Assembly: GCA_963725185.1 (NCBI GenBank)
Contig: CAVRXO010000002.1
Location: 682,001-746,000 of the forward strand
Reading direction: 5' to 3'
Source: VAZQ01 sp963725185
GTDB lineage: Bacteria; Pseudomonadota; Alphaproteobacteria; Rhizobiales; Xanthobacteraceae
DNA length: 64,000 nucleotides
The notes under the pieces are model-generated. The model was not told the origin of the DNA and made no database searches. It saw nothing but the letters and a program-made list of their open reading frames with translations. Numbering within the stretch: the first letter of the stretch is position 1; each line of letters opens with the position of its first letter. The position numbers and the translations under genes are program-made. Shown one piece after another: positions 26,566 to 35,590 of this stretch.

Positions 26566-27931
26566 CTATTGCCGGCCCACTGTTTTGAACGAGCTCGTTA
26601 CGTGGCAGCGTTCGCATATGCGCCCAAGCGACCCGCGATGCGCATCGTCCGCGCGATGGCAGGAGTAGCAATCCGTCGCCAGCGTAATCTTGGCCACGTT
26701 CCGGGTGACGTGGCAGGCTTGGCAATCGACCCCACGGTGCGCCCCGGTCAGCGGGTACCGCGTCTGCGTGGCATGATCGAAACGCCACCGCGTCCAACCA
26801 CTCGGATTGTGGCAGAGCGCGCAGTTTGGCCCCAGGCGACCTTCATGATGCTCGTCCTGGTGACAGGAGCCGCAGACCAGTGGCGTGTCGCTGAACAACA
26901 ACGACCGATGGCATTCCTCGCAAGGCACGACGGCATGACGCCCGATCAGCGGAAATCGGGTTATATCGTGATCAAAGGATATTACGCGCCGCCAGCGGGT
27001 ATCTGTGTGGCACTCCTCGCACCGGTTGCCGAGGCGGCCTTGGTGCGGATCCTCTTTGCCGTGACAAGACACGCAAGTCGTCGCCAACTTGTCGCGATAA
27101 AGATCGCCTGTGTGGCACGCATCGCACTTGACCTTCGCATGCCCTGCTCTCAGCGGAAATTTCGTCGCCTTGTCGTGATCGAAGTGGGACGTGCTCCACT
27201 TGCTCTGGTCGTGGCAGCTATCGCACTTCCCGCCGTAGCGCCCGGAGTGGACATCCTGAATTTGGTGGCAATTCACGCATCCGGTTCCGATGCCCTTGTA
27301 CCGTTCCTCGACGTGGCACGTGGAGCAGGAAACCGCCCGATGCGCTCCCTGCAGGGAGAAATTCGTCCGATCATGATCAAATGACTTGAACTCGGAGCCA
27401 GGCCGTCTCGGCATGACAATTGTCGCATGCCTCCCCCAGACGCCCCTTATGCGGATCCTCAGCCTTGTGGCAGTCGAAGCAGCGCCTGGGAGCATCGCGA
27501 AACTTTACCGTTTGCGCGTGACAGCCGGTACAAGGCACTGCGACATGGGCGTCGCGAAGCTCGAAGTTCGTAAATGCATGATTGAAGGTCTCGCGGTCGA
27601 GTTGGACGATGTCCGCATCTCGCCCCTCGTGATCCGTATGACAATGGTTGCATTCCTGTTTCGCTGCCTCCGGATCGCGGCCATGAAACCGTCCACGGAC
27701 CTGGCGATCGGCGGCAATATCCTTGTGGCAGGCCACGCAAAGTCGCGTTTGCGACCGTGGCGAAAACGGCTCGTGACAGTTGCCGCACTCCTTTTCAAGC
27801 TTAGCGTGTCCCGCCGCGAGTGGCCCGGGCATGACGAGCTGCTCGAACACGTTCTGTGCCTGCACCAAAGGAGCTGCTACGCTGACCATACCGATCCCGA
27901 TAACGAGTGCTTGTAGGATTCGCCGTCCCAA
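26566..27931 (-). CDS. multiheme c-type cytochrome with 18 CxxCH, frame-broken once, TTG start
   Basis: About 454 aa once a single extra C near 27398 is removed, joining EACDNCHAETAW to SEFKSFDHDRTNFSL. A signal peptide (ILQALVIGIGMVSVAAPLVQ, then A) precedes 6 CxxCH motifs before the break and 12 after it (CSTCH through CERCH), 18 in all. Repeated F-D-H/F-x-L-x-G-x-H segments precede the CxxCH pairs and probably give distal heme ligands. TTG at 27931 has GGAGGTAG upstream. It lies 13 nt downstream of the membrane cytochrome b gene. It is probably a periplasmic wire handing electrons between the inner membrane and the outer-membrane module. Confidence 0.8.
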
Positions 27932-27944
27932 GAACTACCTCCAA

Positions 27945-28925
27945 TCAAAACATATGCGCCGCAAAGACGTGAACCGTTGCGACGATTACGAGCAAAAAGA
28001 ACAAGGGAACGTGCAGAAGATGCCAGAGGCCGAAGAGACGTTCATAGAAGGCAAAGCCGGCAGCCTTCTCGACGGCGGCAACGTGCATCGACACGAGATC
28101 GGCCACCATGGCAACGCGCCGATATTGACTCCTTCGCGACTGTCCCAGTCGCTTGCCCTCGAGCGTGATCACTCGTTGCGCATCGGCAATCAGCCGCATG
28201 CGGACAATTCTTCCGCGCCAACTAACCACCGACCAAAAGATCAGCCCGGCGAGCACCCCTTTGGGTGCAGTCGCACCCAGACGTGCAAACGCGTTCAATT
28301 GCGCGATCGTGCGGTGGGCGACCGGCAGGTAGGCGCTGATACGCCCCTTTAACGCTTCCGCGTCGGCCAGCATCTCGCGCACGACCGCTTTGCGTCCAAA
28401 CAGCCCATGGTGAATTCTGCCGTAGAGATACCTGCCACAGATGCCGCTCGCGGCCACAAGCAGCATCGCCACAAGGGCCACGTTGCTGTTGATCGAACCA
28501 AGCCTGAAATTCGCGTGCCATAGAATCAATACAGTCCCGAACACGCCAAGGATCATATGGGCGCGGAACCAGAAGCCCACTGTCCCGATGACGCGCAAGG
28601 ATCGGATTCGTTTTCGCAGGGGATAGACCAGCAACAGCAGCATAAGAAGGCTGCCTGCAATTCCCAGCCAATAGCCGATGCCGGTCTTTGGTGTCAGGCT
28701 ATTGTCGTCACGGCCGAGCCAGCCGACGCACAGGACGACGACAACGAAGATGGTGGTGAGCGTCGGGAGAATCATTTTCGCCCACCGACGCGAACGGTAT
28801 TGGGGGAAATCCGCTGCGGCACGCGTCCGCGGATGGGGTGCTGCGACCGCCGCGCTGTCGTCATCCGGCCGCCGCCGCACAATGAGACGTTCGACAGGAA
28901 GGTCGGAAATTGCTAAATCGGTCAT
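27945..28925 (-). CDS. inner-membrane b-type cytochrome (ferric-reductase-like) heading the multiheme operon
   Basis: A 326-aa membrane protein starting MTDLAISDLPVERLIV (GGGGGGAGC upstream of ATG 28925); a longer start at 29057 is less likely. After a cytoplasmic N-terminus of about 55 residues come the hydrophobic spans MILPTLTTIFVVVVLCVGWL, TGIGYWLGIAGSLLMLLLLV, AHMILGVFGTVLILWHANFR, NSNVALVAMLLVAASGICGR and, near the C-terminus, HLLHVPLFFLLVIVATVHVF. Paired histidines (AHM and WHA; LHV and VHVF) sit about where b hemes bind. As the first gene of the operon it would take electrons from quinol or return them to quinone, linking the multiheme proteins to the respiratory chain. Confidence 0.7.
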   Translation of the reverse strand: MTDLAISDLPVERLIVRRRPDDDSAAVAAPHPRTRAAADFPQYRSRRWAKMILPTLTTIFVVVVLCVGWLGRDDNSLTPKTGIGYWLGIAGSLLMLLLLVYPLRKRIRSLRVIGTVGFWFRAHMILGVFGTVLILWHANFRLGSINSNVALVAMLLVAASGICGRYLYGRIHHGLFGRKAVVREMLADAEALKGRISAYLPVAHRTIAQLNAFARLGATAPKGVLAGLIFWSVVSWRGRIVRMRLIADAQRVITLEGKRLGQSRRSQYRRVAMVADLVSMHVAAVEKAAGFAFYERLFGLWHLLHVPLFFLLVIVATVHVFAAHMF

Positions 28926-29333
28926 TGCTCCCCCCGAAATGAAACCGGGCGCCCCAATTGGCAGCTTCCAATTCTCAGGCCATTGCATCGCCGGGAATTG
29001 CAACGACGCAATCCCCATTGCGCAACGGCGCCTTGAGTCATGACGGACGTCGCTCAATACCCACGAGTCGAATTTGGTGCTTGTAAGGATCGCGGGAGAA
29101 GAACATTCTCCTGCGCGCGATTTCCGCCGATCTATGTCTCTCGCCTCCCATCATCAAGATTGCCATGATTGCGCTTCCCCACCCTGGTTGAATGCCGGCA
29201 GCTTGTCGCCAGCGTCCCGCACGTACGCCTGCTCTCGATCAGAGAGCGCTCGATTTAATTCGCTGATTTTTGATCAGAGTTAATTTGTAAACAGGATTTC
29301 GACGAGAAAGAGATTTCGCGGGCCCGTAAGCAT

Positions 29334-29402
29334 GATCTTAGCTTGTCGGTTTGAAGGCACGCGGAGGTACAAACAAACTCTATACAGCAATCACCCGATG
29401 TC
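29334..29402. repeat. direct repeat copy A (about 69 nt)
   Basis: Pattern GATCT..GCTTGTC, then GCGGAGGTACAAA, then TATACA, ending ATCACCCGATGTC. Copy B lies 187 nt further on in the same orientation, with roughly three quarters of positions matching by eye. Neither copy encodes an obvious protein. Located upstream of the secretion operon. Confidence 0.65.
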
Positions 29403-29520
29403 GTCATCGAGCCAACGCTTTGCTTTGCGCAAGGTACGGACGCAGAGCTAACGTGATATTTCGCGTCGGAATTGTTTGAGGTGACCGTCGGACACATTAT
29501 ACAATGATGGAATAACTCAC

Positions 29521-29588
29521 GATCTCGGCTTGTCCGCGCAAGGCTGCGCGGAGGTACAAATGGCCGTATACATAGATCACCCGATGTC
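29521..29588. repeat. direct repeat copy B (about 68 nt)
   Basis: Shares GATCT..GCTTGTC, GCGGAGGTACAAA, GTATACA and ATCACCCGATGTC with copy A at 29334-29402. In this copy GGAGGT is followed after 4 nt by ATG, which opens a 17-codon frame (MAVYIDHPMSSQLRDGT) ending before 29620. Copy A lacks the ATG, so a conserved peptide is unlikely; a regulatory or RNA element is more plausible. Confidence 0.6.
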
Positions 29589-29834
29589 ATCTCAACTTCG
29601 CGACGGTACGTAGGTGGCGTGACTGTCGTTTCCGCCTCGCAATTTGCTCAAATGAGGCTCCGCCATCGACAATTTTTCGAATTGGAGTTGGAAGAGATGC
29701 GTGTTTGATAGGGCGCGTCGCATTGTCGTCAAATTTCGGTCGTGATCGGCTGCCACGGCTTTCAAGATCGGGAGTGCATCGCATCAGCTGCTTTCGGATC
29801 ACGCAAGCTCGCTGAATGATGCCAGGGATGGGAA

Positions 29835-31592
29835 ATGGCGGACATCGAGTTGAACGACCCCGTCACGGTCGGCCTGCGAGCCAGCGCTCGGCAGCTGGTG
29901 GGCGTCGCCGTCTTCAGCGGCGTCGTCAATTTGCTGACGCTTTCGGGCTCAATCTACATGCTGCAAGTCTACGATCGGGTGATCCCAAGCCGTAACGTAG
30001 CAACACTGCTCGGTCTTTCTTTGATCGTCGTACTCGCCTATGTGTTGCAGGGTTACTTCGATGCATTGCGCACGCGCATGCTTGCGCGCGTCGGATCGCT
30101 CTTTGATGCGGGTCTGCAAAAGCCAATTCACGTCGCCCTCGCCACGCTCCCGCTGAAAGGTGTGCGGCCGATGCTGGCGCAACAGCCATTGCGCGATTTG
30201 GATCAGATACGGGCCTTCTTGTCGGGCATCGGTCCAACGGCATTCCTGGACATGCCGTGGATGCCGATGTTTCTGATCGTGCTTTTTCTATTCCACCCCG
30301 TTATCGGCATGACGGCTTTGGTCGGTGCAAGTGCGATCGTGGCGATGACATTTCTGACGGAACGTCGATCGAGAGGGGCGGCCAGGACCGCGATGGAGCG
30401 CAGCGCCTATCGACAAGTGCTTGCCGATGCAACGCGGCAAAATGCCGAAGTCATTCGTGCGCTTGGGATGACCACGCGCTTTACGGCGCGGTGGTCCAAG
30501 GCCAACGAACTGTTCTTGCAAGAGAACATTCGGGTCATGGATGTGCATGCCAATCTTGGCTCCGCGGCGAAAGTCCTGCGCTACACGCTGCAATCGGCGC
30601 TGCTCGGCATCGGCGCTTATCTTGTCGTAATCGAACAGGCATCCGGCGGCATCATGATCGCCTCGTCGGTCGTGATGGGTCGTGCGCTGGCCCCCATCGA
30701 GGTGGCGCTTGGGACCTGGAAGCAGCTCGTCGCGGCACGTCAAGGCATCGAAAGGCTGCGCGACATCCTCAAGGCGACCGCATCGCCCAAGGGCCCCGAT
30801 GTCGCCTTGCCGCGACCTTGCCGTCGATTGCTGGTTCAGGATCTGACCGTGAAGGCGCCTGGCACCGAAAGGGCCATTGTCTCGAACGTCTCGTTCTCGC
30901 TGGAAGCAGGGGCCGGCCTTGCTCTTCTTGGTGCCAGCGCATCGGGAAAGTCGTCGCTGGTCAGGGCATTGGTGGGTGTCTGGCCGGCATCCAACGGGGT
31001 CGTCCGGCTCGACGATGCGGCACTTAACCAGTGGCATCTTGACGACCTCGGCCGACACTTCGGCTATCTGCCGCAGGACGTGGCGCTTTTCGATGGGAGC
31101 GTCGCCGAGAATATTGCGCGCTTTGATGAGACCGCGGCGTCCGACGACGTCTTGGAGGCTGCCCGGGTTGCCGGCGCGCACGAGCTCATTTTACGTCTGC
31201 CGGACGGCTACTCCACGCGGATCGGTGAAGGCGGCATGTCGCTTTCCGCCGGCCAGCGCCAGCGCATCGGGCTGGCCCGGGCGGTGTTTGGAAATCCGTT
31301 CTTGATCGTTCTCGACGAGCCCAACGCCAATCTGGACTCCGACGGTGAAATTGCGCTGTCCAAGGCGATCGAGACGCTTCGGAACGCAAAGCGCATCGTC
31401 ATTGTGGTGTCGCACCGCCCAAGTGCGGTGGCCGCCTTGAACATGGCGATGGTCCTCCATCAAGGCAACGTAATTGCATTTGGACCGCGTGAAGAAGCAT
31501 TCGCGCAGGTGGCGCGCTCGGCGGTCCGTCAGGGTCCGCTCGGCTCGGCGAAGCCCGGACCGGCCCTGGTGGCCGGCGGAGCCCGCCCATGA
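29835..31592 (+). CDS. type I secretion system permease/ATPase (PrtD-like)
   Basis: A 585-aa fused ABC exporter of the PrtD/HasD class. The membrane part starts VGVAVFSGVVNLLTLSGSIY followed by MLQVYDRVIPSRN, a hallmark of the class. The ATPase part shows Walker A LGASASGKSSLVRAL, signature LSAGQRQRIGLARAVF, Walker B FLIVLDEPNANLD and the switch histidine in VVSHRPSAVAAL. A GGGATGGGAA precedes the ATG. It energises secretion of unfolded proteins directly to the outside with HlyD and TolC. The HlyD, candidate substrate and TolC genes follow on the same strand. Confidence 0.93.
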   Translation: MADIELNDPVTVGLRASARQLVGVAVFSGVVNLLTLSGSIYMLQVYDRVIPSRNVATLLGLSLIVVLAYVLQGYFDALRTRMLARVGSLFDAGLQKPIHVALATLPLKGVRPMLAQQPLRDLDQIRAFLSGIGPTAFLDMPWMPMFLIVLFLFHPVIGMTALVGASAIVAMTFLTERRSRGAARTAMERSAYRQVLADATRQNAEVIRALGMTTRFTARWSKANELFLQENIRVMDVHANLGSAAKVLRYTLQSALLGIGAYLVVIEQASGGIMIASSVVMGRALAPIEVALGTWKQLVAARQGIERLRDILKATASPKGPDVALPRPCRRLLVQDLTVKAPGTERAIVSNVSFSLEAGAGLALLGASASGKSSLVRALVGVWPASNGVVRLDDAALNQWHLDDLGRHFGYLPQDVALFDGSVAENIARFDETAASDDVLEAARVAGAHELILRLPDGYSTRIGEGGMSLSAGQRQRIGLARAVFGNPFLIVLDEPNANLDSDGEIALSKAIETLRNAKRIVIVVSHRPSAVAALNMAMVLHQGNVIAFGPREEAFAQVARSAVRQGPLGSAKPGPALVAGGARP

Positions 31593-31655
31593 CATCCGGC
31601 AGAGGGCCTCGGCACGACGAGGGAGATTGGTCGCAGGGCCGAAGCGGCAGCGCTT

Positions 31656-33581
31656 TTGGACCGCAGGGTGCGGCCCTGCTCGAAGATCTTCGGCGCGTAC
31701 GTGGCGTCTTTGATCGAGGATCCGACGATCGATCGCGCGCTCTCCCTTCCAAACGTCGTCATGGTGAAGCCGAAGGCGCGGCAGATTTCATTCCGCGAAA
31801 AGGTTCGGCAGGATCCGACCATCGTGGAAGGGTACCGAATGGCCCCGTTGGGTTCGGGCCGGAAGAATCTCGAGGTCGAGGAGGTCACCTCTGACCCTCG
31901 TATTGGCAGGCCCACCCGCGAGAATGCGCACCGGCAAGTCAAGCCAAGCCTATCAATACTACGCCCTGATGCGACGGCACCTCGGCCGGCGAAGCGAACC
32001 GGCGAAACGATCCGGAATCAGGCGATATCGAACATTCACGATTTGCGGATCGGCGAGTTCCCATCTTCGCGACCAACCTTGAATCAAGAGTTTCAAAGCG
32101 GTCCGCCAGGCGATCCAACTGCCCACTCTCATGGGCGCGAGGTGTTCGGTAGCGGCACTCAGGCCCGGCCGGCCAAGGCCGGACGTGCGGTGCGCGCCTG
32201 CCTCGATCGTCTGGGCATCACCTACGGCTGGCTGGTCGCCCGCCTCGCCGCCCCCACCCCGGCAGACGCCGGTGGCCCTGGTTTGGCGGGACAGCTTCGG
32301 CGCGGCTTTCAAGACGAACTCAGAACGGGTCTGAAAGTGCTCGTACTTGGCGTTGGCATTGTGGGGGGGTGGGCCGTGGTGGTCCCCCTGTCAGCAGCCG
32401 TAATGGTGAGCGGCACGTTGGTGGTCGAGACGGACGTGAAAAAGGTTCAGCACCCTACCGGCGGGATTATCGATCAGATCCTTGTGCATGACGGGATGCA
32501 TGTGAAGGCGGGTGATTTGCTGGCCCGTCTCAACGAAGTGGAGGTGGGGGCAAGCCTTCAGGTAGTCATGAAGCAACTGGACGAGACCCGGGTGCGCATC
32601 GCCCGGCTGATCGCGGAACGCGACGGGATGGACGAGCCGAAATTACCACCCGAGCTGGCGACGCGGACCGGAGACAAGGATATCGAGCAGCTCGTGATGT
32701 CGGAGAATTCGCTGTTCAAAGCCCGCGCAAAGGCGCGTCAGAGCCAGAAGGAGCTGCTGCGTGGTCACGTCGGTCAGCTCGGAGAGGAAATCGTCGGGCT
32801 CGAAGCTCAAATCAAGTCGAAGGGAACGCAGCTCGATCTCATTTCCAGCGAGCTTCACGGGGTCCAGACGCTCTATGACAAGCAGCTGGTGCCCCTCACG
32901 CGACTGACCGCGCTGCAGCGGGAGTTTGCGCGTCTTGACGGCGAGCGGGAGCAATTGGTGTCCACAATCGCAGAAACGCGGTCAAAAATCAGTGAAGCGG
33001 AGCTTCAGATTATCCGGATCGATCAGGATCTTCGCGCCGAGGTAACGAAGGATCTCCGCGAGTCCCAAGACAAAGAAGGCGAGCTGACCGAGCGGAGCAT
33101 CGCCGCCCAGGATCGAATGAATCGAGTCGACCTCCGGGCTCCGACGTCCGGCATCGTCCATCAGCTCGCCGTTCATACCATCGGCGGCGTGATCAAGCCC
33201 GCGGAAGTGATCATGGAAATCGTGCCCGATTCCGACAGTTTGCAGGTCGAAGCCAGGCTCCCGCCCAAAGACATCGATCATGTGCTCGTGGGTCAGCAGG
33301 CGCTCGTTCGCCTTTCCGCGTTCAACCAGCGTACGACGCCGCAATTAAATGGCCTCGTATCGTACGTCTCTGCCGACTTGAGTCACGACAAGCAGACCGA
33401 TGCCGCCTACTACACTCTGAGGGTTACCCTTCCCGAGGCGGAACTTCAGCGTTTAGGCAAGTTGCAGCTCGTGTCCGGGATGCCGACCGAGCTATTTCTG
33501 CAAACCGGAAGCCGCACCATGATGAGCTATTTGCTCAAGCCAATCACCGATCAGCTGCAACGTACGTTCAGCGAGCGCTGA
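31656..33581 (+). CDS. HlyD-family periplasmic adaptor with unusual N-terminal extension
   Basis: The last about 430 residues are a clear type I secretion adaptor: a membrane anchor VLVLGVGIVGGWAVVVPLSA, the biotinyl-lipoyl motif HPTGGIIDQILVHDGMHVKA, a long coiled-coil region from residue 300 to 480 (KELLRGHVGQLGEEIVGLEA), and a C-terminal DLRAPTSGIVHQLAVHTIGG then PKDIDHVLVGQQALVRLSAF. The first about 215 residues are Pro/Arg/Gln-rich and unlike the family. Adaptors are usually about 440 aa, so the true start may be nearer 32200. Another frame begins at the ATGA overlap with the ABC gene (31589) but stops at 31894. Confidence 0.8.
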   Translation: MDRRVRPCSKIFGAYVASLIEDPTIDRALSLPNVVMVKPKARQISFREKVRQDPTIVEGYRMAPLGSGRKNLEVEEVTSDPRIGRPTRENAHRQVKPSLSILRPDATAPRPAKRTGETIRNQAISNIHDLRIGEFPSSRPTLNQEFQSGPPGDPTAHSHGREVFGSGTQARPAKAGRAVRACLDRLGITYGWLVARLAAPTPADAGGPGLAGQLRRGFQDELRTGLKVLVLGVGIVGGWAVVVPLSAAVMVSGTLVVETDVKKVQHPTGGIIDQILVHDGMHVKAGDLLARLNEVEVGASLQVVMKQLDETRVRIARLIAERDGMDEPKLPPELATRTGDKDIEQLVMSENSLFKARAKARQSQKELLRGHVGQLGEEIVGLEAQIKSKGTQLDLISSELHGVQTLYDKQLVPLTRLTALQREFARLDGEREQLVSTIAETRSKISEAELQIIRIDQDLRAEVTKDLRESQDKEGELTERSIAAQDRMNRVDLRAPTSGIVHQLAVHTIGGVIKPAEVIMEIVPDSDSLQVEARLPPKDIDHVLVGQQALVRLSAFNQRTTPQLNGLVSYVSADLSHDKQTDAAYYTLRVTLPEAELQRLGKLQLVSGMPTELFLQTGSRTMMSYLLKPITDQLQRTFSER

Positions 33582-34078
33582 GGCAGCCGCCGACACATTC
33601 CGATGCTTGTTCAAGATGAACCCGGAGCTGGCTCCGGACGTCGGCACAAGATTATCGGCATTGCACTCTCCGCCTACCATCCGAAGATTGTTGCGACCGC
33701 CCACCGGGGTCGCCTCTGCCGCACATGCCTTGCGATACCTCTCCGCACCTTGCGTGATTTGCGTTCACGACCACAACAACAATCAATGCAGGGTGCGCCA
33801 TCGATTTACCCTAATATCATCACGCTTTCGCGCGGAGTGCCTCTCGTTCCCGTCCCATTACGATTGCAAAACATATGCTGAGGGGAAGAGCGCAACAGAG
33901 CAAACGTAGGCAAGGCCGCACCGTGGTACGTCCATTGCCTCTCCGATAGTCCACCACTTTTCCAACAATTGGTGCGGCTCTCATCGACTTGACCAAGGCG
34001 ACTGCGGGACGCCCCCCTCACAATCGCCGCCAAGCGCTCACTCGCAAACGACAACAGGGACAAAACAGGAGAGACAAT
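33582..34078. other. 497-nt gap between adaptor and candidate substrate genes
   Basis: Short frames here lack family features and ribosome sites and are taken as non-coding. The AT-richer stretch at 33790-33900 and the sequence just before the strong AGGAGAGACAAT at 34067 suggest that the substrate gene has its own promoter and leader. Confidence 0.4.
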
Positions 34079-35335
34079 ATGGCTCAGCAGATGACATTCG
34101 CGGAAATCGGCACGCTCTACAACTCGATATCCAATGAATTGGAGGGCGGCGTTAGCCATCAAAACCAAAAGCTGCTCATCGATCAGGTTTCCACCGTTCA
34201 AACGCAACTGCAGAACCTGATAAACAGCGGCGCTTTGAACACCCTGGACGGCACAGGAAACCCGGCTGTAAGCCTCGTGCATGCTCAGAATATTGCCGAT
34301 CAAATGACTTTCTTGAAAACCGAAATTGGCGCCTTCGGAACGGACACATTTGTCCCCAAATTCATCAACGATGTAACCCGGGATGTGCAAGATATCGTGG
34401 CCGGCGACGCCGGCCTGACCGCATTGGCCCATCAAGACAATCACTCCGGCTTCCAGCAGGTCTCCTATCTCCTGACGCCACCAACGCCCTTCCCTGATTC
34501 CGGCGCACAGACAACCACCCTTTTACAGTTTGTCGCAGACTCCAATTCGCTGGCCGCGCGCGCGCAGGCGCTTGCAGGGACCGACCCCCATTCCGCCGCG
34601 GTCCTTCAACTGGAAACGGACGTCCACACGTTTTCCGTGAATGCGGATGCTTATTCAACGGCTCAAGGTGGACTATTCTCCGCCCGCTTCAACAACGAGT
34701 TCACCCTTGATGGGGTTCAGGGAACCGCCTCGCGCGAATTGATCACCGGGCTTCAAACCGGCAACGCAGATCTCGTCAATGGCGCGGCATCGGTCTTGAT
34801 GGCGAACGGAGCCGATGTGCGCGGAAACATGTTGGCGACGGGAGATACATTTACGCCTGCCCCTAATGGCGGCATTCCCGCCTCCATTGACACGGTGCAT
34901 GTTGCAGGGCTCGTCTTCGACGACGCCATGACCAAGCTCGTCGGCGGCGTGTATTCGGGCAACCAGGCATCCATCGTCAATGATCTGAATGCAACCAAGA
35001 CCGGCCTTCAGAATACGATAACCGACCAGGGGCTCACCGGGCAGGCCCTTCACGATATCCAGCACGTCATCAGCCTGCTGGGCAGCGAATCCAACCTGGT
35101 GAGCAGTGTCAATACCGCGACGCCCACTCAGGTCTCTGCCGTCAACGGCCAGATCGGTCAGGTTCAGACGCAGATTCTCAATATCGTCAATCATGACGCG
35201 ACTCTGGCCGCTCAGGCAGTCGGGGCTGACGGGTCCGCTGGCTTCGTAGCGTTGCCGCCGGGGGCGGGGCCGGCTGACCACGATCAGGGTCACGTCGCGG
35301 TTGCCGCGGCCGCGCATTCGCATACGTGGGGTTGA
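34079..35335 (+). CDS. candidate type I secretion substrate, no RTX repeats
   Basis: A 418-aa protein starting MAQQMTFAEIGTLYNSISNE with AGGAGAG nicely placed. It has no signal peptide, no cysteine seen, and is rich in Asn, Thr, Ala, Val and Gln, as in type I substrates. Two similar segments (VQDIVAGDAGLTALAHQDNH and ILNIVNHDATLAAQAVGADG) suggest an internal duplication. There are no GGxGxDxxx RTX nonapeptides. The C-terminus is Ala/His-rich and ends AAAAHSHTWG. It lies between HlyD and TolC and is followed by a strong terminator, which supports high expression. Function unknown; being the substrate is inferred from position and composition. Confidence 0.6.
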   Translation: MAQQMTFAEIGTLYNSISNELEGGVSHQNQKLLIDQVSTVQTQLQNLINSGALNTLDGTGNPAVSLVHAQNIADQMTFLKTEIGAFGTDTFVPKFINDVTRDVQDIVAGDAGLTALAHQDNHSGFQQVSYLLTPPTPFPDSGAQTTTLLQFVADSNSLAARAQALAGTDPHSAAVLQLETDVHTFSVNADAYSTAQGGLFSARFNNEFTLDGVQGTASRELITGLQTGNADLVNGAASVLMANGADVRGNMLATGDTFTPAPNGGIPASIDTVHVAGLVFDDAMTKLVGGVYSGNQASIVNDLNATKTGLQNTITDQGLTGQALHDIQHVISLLGSESNLVSSVNTATPTQVSAVNGQIGQVQTQILNIVNHDATLAAQAVGADGSAGFVALPPGAGPADHDQGHVAVAAAAHSHTWG

Positions 35336-35361
35336 GGAGAAAGACATCACCTATAGGTCCC

Positions 35362-35397
35362 GGCATGCGGACAATTCGTCCGCATGCCGTTCCTTTG
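35362..35397 (+). terminator. rho-independent terminator after the candidate substrate gene
   Basis: A perfect 12-bp stem (CGGCATGCGGAC at 35362-35373 and its complement at 35379-35390) with loop AATTC is followed by TTCCTTTG. It starts 27 nt after the stop of the gene ending at 35335 and would separate it from the TolC gene. Confidence 0.75.
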
Positions 35398-35590
35398 CAT
35401 GAGGGTCATTCGCTTCCTGTGGCTTTCCCATTTGCAAGCACGAATGCGAGCGCGAGCATCGCCGGCGAAGGATTGCGCTCAACTGGCCGTCATGACCGCC
35501 AAAATGGCAGGAAATGGTCGTTTCGCCACGGCGATCCTATTGGGTGTTTCCATTCGAGTCCGTCTCAAGAACCGCAGAGCTTTACGCGAG

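Larger units (their letters stand above)
28926..29834. other. 909-nt intergenic region with two imperfect direct repeats
   Basis: It lies between the divergent multiheme operon and type I secretion operon. No convincing gene was seen; the longest minus frame (29255-29590) merely runs through the repeats. The base composition is visibly less GC-rich than elsewhere, as expected for promoters of both operons. It carries the repeats at 29334-29402 and 29521-29588. Confidence 0.6.

Noticed and set aside
29549..29620. Small protein MAVYIDHPMSSQLRDGT after GGAGGT in repeat copy B
   Set aside because: The other repeat copy lacks the ATG, so the peptide is not conserved and the ribosome-site-like GGAGGT is part of the repeat.
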